Shown: positions 1-8,438, counted from the first letter of the stretch. The stretch is 16,264 bases of DNA from Candidatus Kaiserbacteria bacterium RIFCSPLOWO2_01_FULL_55_19 (GCA_001781715.1 MFMD01000035.1:1-16264); one strand, 5' to 3'. The notes: generated from the letters alone by a model not told the origin. Program-made: numbers and translations.

Positions 1-1075
1 CGGCGGGCAAGAATTTACCGACAAGGTAGAAACGCTCGCTATCAACCGTGCGAAGAAACTCTTCGGCGCCAAATATGCGAATGTACAGCCCTTGGGCGGC
101 GCGAATGCGAATGTCGCGATGTACTTCGCCCTCTTGCAGCCCGGCGATACGGTGCTCGGTATGGATCTCTCGCACGGCGGGCACCTGACCCACGGCCACC
201 CCGTGACCTACCTCACCAAGATATTCAACTTCCAGCGCTACAAGATGAAGAATATTGAGACCGGCGAGATTGACTACGAGGATATGCGCCGCATCGCGAA
301 GAAAATACGGCCGAAGATTGTTCTCGCAGGATTCTCGGCGTATCCGCGCGAGCTTGATTACAAAAAGTTTGTCAGTATCGCGCGCGAAGTGGGCGCGGTA
401 TCAGTGATGGATATCGCGCATATCGCCGGACTTATCGCAGGCGGAGCGGCGAAGAATCCCTTTGACTACGGATTTGACGTGATGACGACCACGACCCACA
501 AGACGCTCCGCGGCCCGCGCGGAGGGATGATTCTCGTGCGCGAGAGCGAGGAGATCGCGAAGAAGATAGACAAGGCTGTATTCCCCGGCTTCCAGGGCGG
601 TCCGCACATGCACCAGATTGCGGCCAAGGCGATTGCATTTCAGGAAGCATTGCGCCCGCCGTTTAAGAAATACGCGAAGCAGATTATCGCGAACACCAAA
701 GCGATGGAGAAAGTATTTAAGAAGCACAAGGCGAGGATGATTACCGGCGGTTCGGATAATCATCTTATCCTGCTTGATGTGTGGACCTCGTTTGGCATCT
801 CAGGCGGCGAGGCAGAAACGCTTCTGGACCGCGCGGGCATTACCCTGAATAAAAATGCGATTGCCGACGATACGAGAAAGCCAATGGACCCGTCCGGCAT
901 CCGCTTCGGCACCCCAGCGATGACAACGCGCGGTCTCGGGATAAAAGAGTCCGCGCGCGTCGCAGAAATAATGATTGAGGTGTTGACGAAGTGCACCGAC
1001 GCGGCAGTGCAGAGAGCGAAGCAAGAAATAAAGAAACTCGCGCTTGCGCACCCCATCCCTGAATCATTTAGATAA
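1..1075 (+). CDS. glyA: Serine hydroxymethyltransferase, 5'-truncated by window edge
   Basis: PLP enzyme that interconverts serine plus tetrahydrofolate with glycine plus methylene-tetrahydrofolate in the cytosol. The reading frame is open from base 2 and continues upstream of the window, so the TTG at 92 is not the start. 357 residues are present; the family is usually about 415, so roughly 60 N-terminal residues are missing. Visible family signatures are FGAKYANVQP-GGANANVAMYFALL near the left edge, GDTVLGMDLSHGGHLTHG, SVMDIAHIAGLIAGG, and the PLP-binding segment TTTTHKTLRGPRGGMI, whose Schiff-base lysine codon is at 500-502. The C-terminal part IRFGTPAMTTRGLG is also typical. It ends in TAA and is followed by a 336-base gap before argS. 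GC-rich codon use matches most of the window. Identification is very secure. Confidence 0.97.
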   Translation, partial: GGQEFTDKVETLAINRAKKLFGAKYANVQPLGGANANVAMYFALLQPGDTVLGMDLSHGGHLTHGHPVTYLTKIFNFQRYKMKNIETGEIDYEDMRRIAKKIRPKIVLAGFSAYPRELDYKKFVSIAREVGAVSVMDIAHIAGLIAGGAAKNPFDYGFDVMTTTTHKTLRGPRGGMILVRESEEIAKKIDKAVFPGFQGGPHMHQIAAKAIAFQEALRPPFKKYAKQIIANTKAMEKVFKKHKARMITGGSDNHLILLDVWTSFGISGGEAETLLDRAGITLNKNAIADDTRKPMDPSGIRFGTPAMTTRGLGIKESARVAEIMIEVLTKCTDAAVQRAKQEIKKLALAHPIPESFR

Positions 1076-1100
1076 CCTCGTCACAGTGCGCCAGGTCGTG

Positions 1101-1106
1101 TATATT
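1101..1106 (+). promoter_or_regulatory. Possible -10 box for the RNA region before argS
   Basis: TATATT lies 25 bases after the glyA stop. No good -35 is visible at 16-18 bases upstream. If used, transcription would start near 1112-1114, at the beginning of the structured stretch. Weak support on its own. Confidence 0.3.
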
Positions 1107-1393
1107 CTTACCTAAGGGGATATCACCCCCCCTTTCCTTCAACGAAGTTCTTTCTGGGAGATGTGTCGATAACCAAGAACGCCCAAAAAAGGTAGAGCCC
1201 TGTGCGTGCGGATGCCCGCAGCCAACGAGGACTCCGTACGGCAGAACCCTCGATGGCCGTCCCCTCGCACGGCGTGATTGCTCCGAGCGGTACGAGGAAG
1301 CGAACAGAATCCTCCGTCCCGAAGCACTTGCCAATCAATCGCCATAAAGGAGATGGCCCCGAAACCCCGCGCCCTGTCGCGGGGGTTTCATTT
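1107..1393 (+). ncRNA. Candidate structured RNA of unknown family (or structured glyA 3' UTR)
   Basis: This is most of the gap between glyA and argS. I see no convincing protein, although one frame is open from 1202. The + strand has several stems that nest or follow one another without conflict: GTTCTT 1147-1152 with AAGAAC 1175-1180; TGCGG 1207-1211 with CCGCA 1216-1220 around an ATGC loop; CGAGG 1226-1230 with CCTCG 1263-1267, enclosing ACGGC 1238-1242 with GCCGT 1256-1260; GGCG 1271-1274 plus GATTG 1276-1280 with CAATC 1332-1336 plus CGCC 1340-1343; inside that, ACGAGGA 1292-1298 with TCCTCCGT 1310-1317 (one bulged C). It ends in a strong terminator hairpin, and a -10-like TATATT sits at its 5' side. 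I could not match it to RNase P RNA, tmRNA, SRP RNA or a T-box by their conserved motifs. 6S-like RNA is not excluded. The pairings were found by eye. Confidence 0.38.
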
Positions 1394-1396
1394 CCT
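1361..1396 (+). terminator. Rho-independent terminator before argS
   Basis: GAAACCCCGCG (1361-1371) pairs with CGCGGGGGTTTC (1378-1389), one G bulged, across the loop CCCTGT. The right arm ends in TTTC and is followed by ATTTCC, so the U tract is short. It would end transcripts from glyA or the candidate RNA. The argS -10 box begins only 11 bases after the stem. Confidence 0.75.
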
Positions 1397-1399
1397 CGC

Positions 1400-1411
1400 T
1401 ATACTGCGGGT
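1400..1411 (+). promoter_or_regulatory. Leaderless-type promoter of argS
   Basis: TATACT at 1400-1405 is followed by six bases and then the ATG at 1412. With the usual 6-7 bases from -10 to +1, the transcript would begin at the A of the start codon. No Shine-Dalgarno is present, and a terminator stem occupies the place where a leader would be. No clear -35. Confidence 0.6.
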
Positions 1412-3040
1412 ATGGAAGAACGGATACAGAAAGCGCTTGGCAGAGAAGCGGTCATTCGGCGACCGCCAAACCTGGATTTCGGTGACTACTCTGTTTTTGT
1501 CGGACCGGAACAGGCAGAATCAACAGCACAAGCTATCCGTAACGAACTCGGTGAATCCGCTCTCAAGGTTGAGGTCGCAGGGAAAGGGTTCGTAAATATC
1601 ACGCTCTCGCGCGAGGCGGTTGCGCTCGCCATCGCCGAGGCAAGCGCGCAGGGCGCTAATTGGGGGGAGGGTAATACAAATAAGGGTCAGCGTGTACTAA
1701 TTGAATACACCGACCCGAATCCGTTTAAGGAGATGCACGTCGGGCATTTAATGAGTAATGCGATTGGTGAAGCAATAGCGCGACTCATCGAATATACAGG
1801 TGCCGAGGTTAAACGCGCGAATTATCAGGGAGATGTGGGGCCACATGTCGCGAAAGCGATTTATGCACGACTATTTCCGTCAAATATAGATAATGGTGCT
1901 CCCTGGGGAGTTGCGTACAAGATGGGTAACGATTTATATGAAAGCGATCAGAGCCATAGGAAAGCAATAGATGAGATTAACAAGAAGATCTATGACAAGA
2001 GTGACCCGGGAATAAACAAACTTTATGAAGCGGGGAGAAGGGAATCATTGGCTCAGTTCGAAATCATTTATGAAAAGCTCGGAATGGAACCACGGAAGAG
2101 ATCTGGAAATGAACGTTTCTTTGACTACTATTTTTTTGAAAGTGCTACTGCTCCGCTTGGTCTCGAGCTAGTCCGTTCCCATCCCCAGGTCTTTACATTG
2201 AGCGATGGGGCAATAGTTTACCGAGGGGAAGATGAAGGATTACATACTCGTGTATTCATTACCTCACAGGGCTTACCGACATACGAGACCAAAGAACTTG
2301 GGCTCGCAAAGCTAAAGGCAGATACATGGGATTTTGATACCTCAATTACAATCACGGCAAACGAACAAAAAGCATATTTCCAAGTTGTACTTGCCGCACT
2401 GCGGAAAGTCTTGCCCGAAACTGCACAGAAAATCCAGCATGTAACGCACGGAATGATGCGATTCACTGAAGGCAAAATGTCGTCACGCAAAGGCAATGTC
2501 ATTACGGCGCTGACGTTCCTACAAGACCTCCTTGATGTAGCAAAAGAACGCGCGAACAAAAGTCGTGCAGGTGAACCCGACAAACTTGCAATGCAGGTGG
2601 CGCTTGCGGCGGCTAAGTATCAAATCCTCAAACAAGCTTCTGGAAAGGATATTATCTTTGACCGCGAGCGAGCCCTTAATCTAGAGGGTGACTCGGGGCC
2701 GTATTTGCAATACGCGCTCACTCGAGCACGAAGCGTGCTCGAAAAAGCACGAAGCACGAAGCACGAAACACCAAACAAAATACCTGAAGTTCCGTATCTA
2801 CTTGAGCGCTTGATGTTGCATTTCCCCGAGGTTGTTGCACGCGCAGCGCGCGAGCGCGCGCCAAATCTCCTCGTCAACTACCTCACCGAGCTTGCGAGCG
2901 AGTGGAACTCTTTTTATGCACAGGAACGCATTATCGGAGGCGACTACGAGGCGTATAAGCTCCGGCTTGCGCGCGCATTTGTGCAGACGATGACAAACGG
3001 GCTCACTCTGCTTGGTATCCCTGCGCCCGAAAAGATGTAG
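1412..3040 (+). CDS. argS: Arginyl-tRNA synthetase
   Basis: Class I synthetase charging tRNA-Arg with arginine; 542 residues, near the family norm of 550-580. A short N-terminal domain (LDFGDYSV near residues 21-28, then GKGFVNITLS) precedes the catalytic domain. The HIGH motif is HVGH at residues 109-112 in DPNPFKEMHVGHLMSN; the KMSKS equivalent is KMSSR at 355-359, followed by KGNVITALTFL. The C-terminal DALR-type anticodon-binding region contains YLQYALTRARSVL and ends HFPEVV...LVNYLTELASEWNSFY. I chose ATG 1412 over the in-frame GTG at 1202 because the extension would run through a terminator and a structured RNA region and has no family similarity. The middle of the gene is AT-rich (23 of 60 G+C at 2101-2160) but the 3' end is GC-rich (38 of 60 at 2821-2880). 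A short tandem repeat lies at 2726-2767. ileS starts 17 bases after its stop. Confidence 0.97.
   Translation: MEERIQKALGREAVIRRPPNLDFGDYSVFVGPEQAESTAQAIRNELGESALKVEVAGKGFVNITLSREAVALAIAEASAQGANWGEGNTNKGQRVLIEYTDPNPFKEMHVGHLMSNAIGEAIARLIEYTGAEVKRANYQGDVGPHVAKAIYARLFPSNIDNGAPWGVAYKMGNDLYESDQSHRKAIDEINKKIYDKSDPGINKLYEAGRRESLAQFEIIYEKLGMEPRKRSGNERFFDYYFFESATAPLGLELVRSHPQVFTLSDGAIVYRGEDEGLHTRVFITSQGLPTYETKELGLAKLKADTWDFDTSITITANEQKAYFQVVLAALRKVLPETAQKIQHVTHGMMRFTEGKMSSRKGNVITALTFLQDLLDVAKERANKSRAGEPDKLAMQVALAAAKYQILKQASGKDIIFDRERALNLEGDSGPYLQYALTRARSVLEKARSTKHETPNKIPEVPYLLERLMLHFPEVVARAARERAPNLLVNYLTELASEWNSFYAQERIIGGDYEAYKLRLARAFVQTMTNGLTLLGIPAPEKM
2723..2767 (+). repeat. Heptamer tandem repeat and inverted repeat inside argS
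   Basis: GCACGAA occurs once at 2726-2732 and three times in tandem at 2747-2767. Just before the tandem, CGAGCAC (2723-2729) and GTGCTCG (2735-2741) form a perfect 7-base inverted repeat around GAAGC. Three copies of seven bases equal seven codons (A R S T K H E), so the frame is kept. The site is in the linker after the ALTRARSVL helix, where length change is probably tolerated. Confidence 0.7.
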
Positions 3041-3043
3041 TGT

Positions 3044-3057
3044 TAGGATAAGCGGAT
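3044..3057 (+). promoter_or_regulatory. -10-like box just before ileS
   Basis: TAGGAT at 3044-3049 lies eight bases before the ileS ATG, in the 17-base argS-ileS gap. It fits the near-leaderless pattern seen elsewhere. AGGA could also be read as a weak, distant Shine-Dalgarno, and read-through from argS is likely. Confidence 0.4.
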
Positions 3058-5889
3058 ATGGCTGAATTGCCGGAGAAGTCGGATGTAGCGAAGCGCGAGG
3101 AAGCGACACTCGCATTCTGGGAGCGCGAACACATATTCCAGAAGTCGCTCGCGAAAGAGTCCCCCAAGGGCGAATTCGTCTTCTACGAGGGTCCGCCAAC
3201 CGCTAATGGCAAGCCCGGCATCCACCACCTGGAGAGCCGTGCGTTTAAGGACGCGATTCCGCGCTACAAGACAATGCGCGGGTACCGGGTGAATCGTCGC
3301 GCCGGCTGGGATACGCACGGCCTGCCTGTTGAACTTGAGGTTGAGAAGCAGCTCGGATTTAAGGGAAAGCCGGACATTGAGAAGTACGGCATCGCCGCAT
3401 TTAACAAGAAGTGTCGCGAGAGCGTGTTCACCTACATTGATGAGTGGGCGAGATTTACAAAGCGTATCGGCTTCTGGGTTGACGAGGCAAAGGCCTATTT
3501 CACCTTTGATAGCGCATATATGGAGGTGCTCTGGAACCTCTTCGCTCAGACGGCGAAGGACGGCCGGCTCTACAAGGACTACAAGGTCGTGCCGTGGTGT
3601 CCCCGGTGCGGGACGGCGCTCTCCTCCCACGAGCTCGCACAAGGGTATGATGATGTTAAAGATCTCACCATTACCGCGAAGTTCAGGGTGAAAAATCCAG
3701 AGAAGCATGGATTGCAAGCAAATACCTATTTGCTTGCGTGGACTACGACGCCATGGACTCTGCCTGGGAATGTGGCACTGGCAGTTGGGAGCGATATCGT
3801 TTATTCAATTGTTGAGGTTGGAAATGAGAATTTCATTCTAGCTGCTGACAAGAGAGAAGTGATTGGAGAACAATCAAATGCACAGACGGTCTTTAAGACC
3901 AACATAAAAGGTTCCAAACTGGTTGGATTGGAATACGAGCCGCTCTATGATTTTTCGAAGAACTTAGCCGCAGAAAGTGAAAAGCCGAAGTTTGAGAAAG
4001 CGTTTCAGGTGTATGCGGCCGATTTTGTCACAACCTCTGACGGGACCGGCATCGTGCACACGGCGGTCATGTACGGACAGGAGGACTTTGACTTTGGAAA
4101 CAAGATTGGTCTACCGAAGGTGCATCTGGTGAACCCCGAAGGGAAGTTTATTGAAGGGACAGGGTTTCTTGCAGGCAGATCAGTTGTAGAAGAAGAGACA
4201 TCGGTTGAGATATTGAAGGATCTTCAGACGCGCGGACTTCTTTTCAAGAAAGAGTCGTACACGCACACCTATCCCTTCTGCTGGCGCTGCAAGACGCGGC
4301 TTATCTACTACGCGCGCGATTCGTGGTATATCCGCATGAGTGATTTACGCGGGAAGCTTGTCACAGAGAATAAGAAGATACACTGGGAACCGGGATATAT
4401 TCGCAATGGGCGTATGGGCGAGTGGCTTGCAAATGCGAAGGATTGGGCGATAAGTCGAGAGCGGTACTGGGGTACTCCGCTTCCCGTGTGGGAGAGCACG
4501 GATAAGAAAGAGAGGATTGTTATCGCTTCGGTAGACGAATTGAAAGCGCATCTGAAACCGGGAACGGCATTGCCCAAGAACGAACAAGGGGAGCTTGACC
4601 TGCATCGGCCATATATAGATGAGGTTATTCTCATATCTCCAAAGGGAACGGAACTGCGGAGAGTAAAAGAGGTCATGGATGTCTGGTTTGATTCCGGCGC
4701 AATGCCTTTTGCGCAGGTGGCCAAGGAGCGCGGACGCGAGAGTTTAGAGGATTTCTTGGAAAAGGTGGAATACCCCGCTGACTATATCTGCGAAGCCATA
4801 GACCAGACGCGTGGCTGGTTCTACACCCTGCTTGCGGTCGGGACGCTCGCAGGGCGCGGGGCCTCCTTTAGAAACGCCATCTCGCTCGGGCATCTCCTTG
4901 ATGCCGAGGGACAGAAGATGAGCAAGTCAAAAGGGAATGTTGTTGAGCCGTGGGGAGAAATTGAGAAATGGGGAGTGGATACGCTCCGCTTCTGGATGTT
5001 CTATGTGAATCAGCCCGGCGACTCTAAGAACTATGATGAGAAGATGATAAAAGAGGCGGCAAAAGTGCTCTCATGGTTTGAGAATAGCGTGAAGTTTTAT
5101 GAACTCTTTAAGGATAGTATGCGCGGAGAAGGAAAGCTTCAAGTGATTGATCGCTGGATGCAGGCGCGCACGAAAGGCACGGTGCGTGAAGTGACCGCGG
5201 CAATGGATGCCTATAAGCCCTACGACGCGACGCGCGCGGTAGCACTGCTCGCCGAAGACCTCTCGCAATGGTATGTGCGCAGGATTCGCGACCGTGCGCG
5301 CGAGGGAGATGCGGCGGCACTTGCAACGCTCCAAGAGACGCTTCGCACGATAGCGCTCCTTCTCGCGCCCTTCACACCATTTCTCGCCGAAGACGCCTAT
5401 GCGAAAGTGAAGAACGGCAACGACCCGGTAAGCGTGCATCTGGCCGAGTGGCCTGAGGCAAGAAAGAAATGGAGTCTTTTCGGTAACCCTGACAAGAAGT
5501 TGATTTCAGAAATGCAAGAAATACGAACGCTTGCATCACAAGCGCTGCAACTGCGACAGAAAGCGAATATAAAAGTGCGTCAGCCGCTCGCCACTTTGAC
5601 TGTACCGAAGCGCTTGAGTAATGGGCTCGCACAGATTCTCGCCGAAGAAGTAAATGTAAAGGAGGTTGTGATGGGGAAAGAACTCGCGTTTGATACTGCG
5701 CTCACCCCAGAACTCATCAAAGAGGGTGATGAGCGCGAGATGGCGCGCGCGGTTGCGGAGGCAAGGAAGGCCGAAGCACTCACGCCAAAGGATGTTATGC
5801 GTGCGGCGGTCCACTCTGAAGGGAAGCACTCGGTACAGCTCTCAACGGGTCTTGTGCGTTTTAATCTCATACGCGATTTGTCCCGTTAG
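3058..5889 (+). CDS. ileS: Isoleucyl-tRNA synthetase, eukaryote-like (type 2) form
   Basis: Class I synthetase that charges tRNA-Ile and edits misactivated valine; 943 residues (type 2 enzymes are usually a little over 1000). The HIGH region reads [21 protein letters not shown], with GIHH at residues 54-57; this form is typical of the type 2 clade rather than the HIGH/HYGH of common bacterial enzymes. CPRC at 181-184 and a later CWRC suggest metal-binding knuckles. The editing domain shows TTPWTLPGN and [19 protein letters not shown], retaining the histidine and the last aspartate. [10 protein letters not shown] has its KMSKS lysine at residue 620. The anticodon-binding region includes [18 protein letters not shown]. 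Type 2 enzymes are known for low mupirocin sensitivity; here that is inference only. An AT-rich patch lies in the editing domain (22 of 60 G+C at 3781-3840, against 36 of 60 at 3241-3300). The stop codon lies inside the left arm of a long inverted repeat. Confidence 0.97.
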   Translation: MAELPEKSDVAKREEATLAFWEREHIFQKSLAKESPKGEFVFYEGPPTANGKPGIHHLESRAFKDAIPRYKTMRGYRVNRRAGWDTHGLPVELEVEKQLGFKGKPDIEKYGIAAFNKKCRESVFTYIDEWARFTKRIGFWVDEAKAYFTFDSAYMEVLWNLFAQTAKDGRLYKDYKVVPWCPRCGTALSSHELAQGYDDVKDLTITAKFRVKNPEKHGLQANTYLLAWTTTPWTLPGNVALAVGSDIVYSIVEVGNENFILAADKREVIGEQSNAQTVFKTNIKGSKLVGLEYEPLYDFSKNLAAESEKPKFEKAFQVYAADFVTTSDGTGIVHTAVMYGQEDFDFGNKIGLPKVHLVNPEGKFIEGTGFLAGRSVVEEETSVEILKDLQTRGLLFKKESYTHTYPFCWRCKTRLIYYARDSWYIRMSDLRGKLVTENKKIHWEPGYIRNGRMGEWLANAKDWAISRERYWGTPLPVWESTDKKERIVIASVDELKAHLKPGTALPKNEQGELDLHRPYIDEVILISPKGTELRRVKEVMDVWFDSGAMPFAQVAKERGRESLEDFLEKVEYPADYICEAIDQTRGWFYTLLAVGTLAGRGASFRNAISLGHLLDAEGQKMSKSKGNVVEPWGEIEKWGVDTLRFWMFYVNQPGDSKNYDEKMIKEAAKVLSWFENSVKFYELFKDSMRGEGKLQVIDRWMQARTKGTVREVTAAMDAYKPYDATRAVALLAEDLSQWYVRRIRDRAREGDAAALATLQETLRTIALLLAPFTPFLAEDAYAKVKNGNDPVSVHLAEWPEARKKWSLFGNPDKKLISEMQEIRTLASQALQLRQKANIKVRQPLATLTVPKRLSNGLAQILAEEVNVKEVVMGKELAFDTALTPELIKEGDEREMARAVAEARKAEALTPKDVMRAAVHSEGKHSVQLSTGLVRFNLIRDLSR

Positions 5890-5959
5890 AGACGACGGCC
5901 ATGCACACTTACAAACATAATCAGACAGCGGCCACACGGATGGCCTGTCTCTAACGGGA
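5881..5959 (+). repeat. Long inverted repeat spanning the ileS stop and recO start
   Basis: TCCCGTTAGAGAC (5881-5893) is perfectly repeated in inverse as GTCTCTAACGGGA (5947-5959). A second pair, GGCCAT (5897-5902) with ATGGCC (5940-5945), lies inside, offset by GAC on the left and T on the right. The remaining loop is 37 bases. The left arm contains the ileS stop codon TAG; the right arm ends on the A of the recO ATG. As RNA this would be a 19-base-pair hairpin hiding the recO start region. It could be a bidirectional terminator, a translational control hairpin, or a small MITE-like or genome-wide palindromic repeat. There is no T tract after the stem. Confidence 0.85.
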
Positions 5960-6528
5960 TGAGACATAAATACGAGACACGGGGCATCGTACTCTCTCGC
6001 GCGCCGGTGGGGGAGGCCAGCACCTTTGTCACTCTCCTCACACCCGAGCTCGGGCTCGTGCGCGCTCTCGCGCAGAGCATACGCAGGCCAAGCGCGAAGC
6101 TCGCGCCGGCACTCGCCACCTTCGCCGAGAGCTCCATTGTCCTTGTGCGGGGGAGAGACGGATGGCGCCTCTCCGGTGCCGTGCTTGAAGAGAGCTGGTT
6201 TGCAAGGATGCAGAGCGCCGGCGAGGTGCCCCGAGCGGCGCGCGTCTCAGCGCTCCTGCTCCGGCTGGTTGCGGGCGAGGCGCATGACACTGTCTTGTTT
6301 CCCATTATGCAGGGCTTCTTCAGAGCGCTCTCGGAATCCCCGAGAGATTTGTGCGAAGCCGTTGAAATGCTCGCCGCTCTGCGCACGCTCGCCGCTCTCG
6401 GGCTTAATTCAGGCGAGATACCGGGAGATATAACAACATTCACTCCAACGCTCCTTGCGAGAGTCGCAGAGGACCGCGCGAAGTACATAACCCGCATTAA
6501 CCGCGGTATCACCGCTTCGGGCCTGTAA
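5959..6528 (+). CDS. recO: DNA recombination/repair protein RecO (short form)
   Basis: RecO works with RecR to load RecA onto SSB-coated DNA in gap repair. The start MRHKYETRGIVLSRAPVGEASTFVTLLTPELGLVRALAQSIRRPSAKLAPALATFAES matches the RecO N-terminal OB fold (usual pattern: alternative GIVL...GE-d-i-t-lfT-e-G-a-Ga-R...S-L.P). At 189 residues it is shorter than common RecO (about 240), and no zinc-finger cysteines are visible; short RecO proteins are usual in CPR genomes. The C-terminal part is mainly helical (ARVSALLLRLVAGE, AVEMLAALRTLAALGL). ATG 5959 is the only good start and sits on the right arm of the long inverted repeat, with AACGGG just before it rather than a clear Shine-Dalgarno. 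The following gene begins 20 bases after its TAA. Confidence 0.82.
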   Translation: MRHKYETRGIVLSRAPVGEASTFVTLLTPELGLVRALAQSIRRPSAKLAPALATFAESSIVLVRGRDGWRLSGAVLEESWFARMQSAGEVPRAARVSALLLRLVAGEAHDTVLFPIMQGFFRALSESPRDLCEAVEMLAALRTLAALGLNSGEIPGDITTFTPTLLARVAEDRAKYITRINRGITASGL

Positions 6529-6535
6529 ATTCTTG

Positions 6536-6548
6536 TATACTGGTAGCA
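6536..6548 (+). promoter_or_regulatory. Leaderless-type promoter of the surface protein gene
   Basis: TATACT at 6536-6541 is followed by seven bases and the ATG at 6549. Same hexamer and nearly the same spacing as at argS and the secreted PG-binding protein gene. No clear -35 and no strong Shine-Dalgarno. Confidence 0.6.
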
Positions 6549-8438
6549 ATGTCACCGCTTCCTGAAGACGATACAAGCTCGCTAGAGTACGCGCGCGAGC
6601 ACCTCTACAAACCGGACGCCACGGATGCTCCCCACGGGCATCCGCTCCTCAGTGGTTCTGATGCGAAAGAACTTCCTCATGTATGGAAAGAGGAAACACT
6701 CCGAGACATCGTGCATCCGGGCGAACGGCATGTAAAACTCGCAACGCTCCTCCTCATCACGGCATCCATCTTCTTCCTCATTGCGGCGAGTATCGCCGGC
6801 TACCTGTTTTATTCCGGCAGCAATGCCGTCTCTGTGGACAAGATTTCCATAGATATTCAGGGACCGACAACCATCGCCGGCGGTGATGTTGTCTCGCTTT
6901 CACTTACCATTACGAATAATAATTCTGTTGCGATACAAAACGCGACCATCGTCATTGACTTCCCAAGCGGCACCCGCGATGCGGAGGATGTGCTTAAGGA
7001 ATATCCAAACTATATTGAGAATGTAGGGACACTCGAGAGCGGCGCCTCCATAACGCGCTCGGTGAAGGCCGTTGTGTTCGGCGGCGCTGGACAGAAGCTC
7101 ACGCTCCCCATCGCGTTCTCCTACAGCACGACCGGCTCCAACGCCCGATTCCTAAAGGCCTTCTCGTACGACCTTTTTGTCTCCACAACGCCGCTCTCGG
7201 TTGCCGTGGAGGGTCTCACCGAGACGGTCTCGGGACAATCGCTCACGCTCACGCTCACCGTAAGCTCAAACGCGACCGTACCGCTCGATAATATTGTTCT
7301 CACAAGCGCTCTGCCCTTCGGTTTTATCGTCACCTCATCCTCGCGTCCGTTGAACAACTCCAGTTTCCTTATCGGGACGCTTATGCCCGGCGGGCGCTCA
7401 ACCACCAAACTCACCGGTACGCTCATAGGACAGGACAATGAAGAGCGCATCTTCCACTTCACTGTTGGTACCGCGCAGACCGCGCAGGACCAGACACTCG
7501 CAGTTACCTATATGACTCAAGATGTATCTGTCAGGATTGCGGCGCCCTTCATCAGCACAACGCTGGCGTTAAACGGAGACACCTCGTCAAATGTCGTGGT
7601 CGCCCCCGGCGCGGCACAGAATGTGTCTCTCTCCTACACCAACACACTTCCTACGAGCGTGACCGACGCGACGATTGTCGTCGGGATTTCGGGGACGGGA
7701 GTCAATTACAACAGCATTCAGAGTGCCAACGGTTTCTACAACTCGGCAAATCATTCCATTATCTTCAGCAAAGATACCGATCCCTCGCTCGCGGTTCTTG
7801 CGCCAGGCGCTTCCGGTATCGGGGCCTTCACATTCTCCACGCTCCCCGCGAATCCCGCCAACCCCACACCGACGATTACCTTCACCACCTCGGTGTCAGG
7901 CACGCGGGTCGGGCAAGCGAATGTCCCCGGAGAGATAAGCTCTTCTGCGACGAAGACTGCAAAGGTTGCAACCGCCGTCGCGCTCTCCGCGTCCTCACTC
8001 CACAGTTCGGGCCCTCTAAACAATAGCGGACCCATCCCGCCGAAGGTTGACCAAACGACCACCTACACCGCTGTGTGGAATGTACAGAATCAGGGAAGTG
8101 CCGTCGCGGGTGGGACGGTCACGACGGTCCTGCCCATTTATGTCTCCTATACCGGTCTCACGGCGGGCAAGGGCGCCTTCTCCTATAACGACGCGTCCCG
8201 TATGGTCTCATGGAATGTCGGCGACCTTGCGCAAGGAGCAAGCGCCCAAGGATTCTTCCAAGTTTCCGTCACCCCCTCGCTCTCACAGAAAGGGAATGCG
8301 GTTGTCCTGACTAAGACAACCTCATTCTCGGGGTATGACCGCTTCGCGGGCGTGCAGGTGTCTGCGACGGCAGACCAGGTCACCACCGAGACGAAGAACG
8401 ACCCCGGCTATAGCCCGGCCAACGCCTCCGTGCAATAG
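6549..8438 (+). CDS. Membrane-anchored protein with repeated beta-sandwich (DUF11/CARDB-like) domains
   Basis: 629 residues; no specific function recognised. Residues 1-62 are polar and acidic and probably cytoplasmic. Residues about 63-88 (KLATLLLITASIFFLIAAS...) form one membrane segment, so the rest should lie outside the cell, anchored by its N-terminus. The outer part has about four beta-rich units, near 97-205, 212-320, 330-470 and 475-615. Each has the pattern of DUF11/CARDB-type domains: GGDVVSLSLTITNNNSVAIQNATIVIDFPSGT, QSLTLTLTVSSNATVPLDNIVLTSALPFGF, QNVSLSYTNTLPTSVTDATIVVGISGTG, and TTYTAVWNVQNQGSAVAGGTVTTVLP. The protein appears to have no cysteine, which suits a stalk or cell-surface scaffold. 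Ser/Thr/Asn content is high. It lies between recO and glyS, which says little about its job. A structural or adhesive surface role is inference. Confidence 0.8.
   Translation: MSPLPEDDTSSLEYAREHLYKPDATDAPHGHPLLSGSDAKELPHVWKEETLRDIVHPGERHVKLATLLLITASIFFLIAASIAGYLFYSGSNAVSVDKISIDIQGPTTIAGGDVVSLSLTITNNNSVAIQNATIVIDFPSGTRDAEDVLKEYPNYIENVGTLESGASITRSVKAVVFGGAGQKLTLPIAFSYSTTGSNARFLKAFSYDLFVSTTPLSVAVEGLTETVSGQSLTLTLTVSSNATVPLDNIVLTSALPFGFIVTSSSRPLNNSSFLIGTLMPGGRSTTKLTGTLIGQDNEERIFHFTVGTAQTAQDQTLAVTYMTQDVSVRIAAPFISTTLALNGDTSSNVVVAPGAAQNVSLSYTNTLPTSVTDATIVVGISGTGVNYNSIQSANGFYNSANHSIIFSKDTDPSLAVLAPGASGIGAFTFSTLPANPANPTPTITFTTSVSGTRVGQANVPGEISSSATKTAKVATAVALSASSLHSSGPLNNSGPIPPKVDQTTTYTAVWNVQNQGSAVAGGTVTTVLPIYVSYTGLTAGKGAFSYNDASRMVSWNVGDLAQGASAQGFFQVSVTPSLSQKGNAVVLTKTTSFSGYDRFAGVQVSATADQVTTETKNDPGYSPANASVQ

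Noticed and set aside
1281..1393. T-box riboswitch controlling argS
   Set aside because: Stems followed by a terminator before a synthetase gene suggested it, and GCGGTACGAGG is vaguely similar, but the conserved T-box GGTGG-ACCGCG sequence is absent, and argS has a -10 box after the terminator.
1107..1393. RNase P RNA, tmRNA or SRP RNA
   Set aside because: No GAGGAAAGTCC, no tRNA-like ends or tag reading frame, no GGAAGCAGC-type motif on either strand.
1202..1411. N-terminal extension of argS from the GTG at 1202 (70 extra residues)
   Set aside because: The extension has no ArgRS character, crosses a terminator hairpin and the structured RNA region, and ignores the promoter-like box just before ATG 1412.
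3043..3717. 224-residue open frame on the minus strand opposite ileS
   Set aside because: Lies wholly opposite a secure gene; no recognisable domain. A shadow frame.
5886..6512. 208-residue open frame on the minus strand opposite recO
   Set aside because: Low-complexity Ser/Arg/Ala composition and a mirror of GC-rich recO codons; recO fits its family and neighbours.
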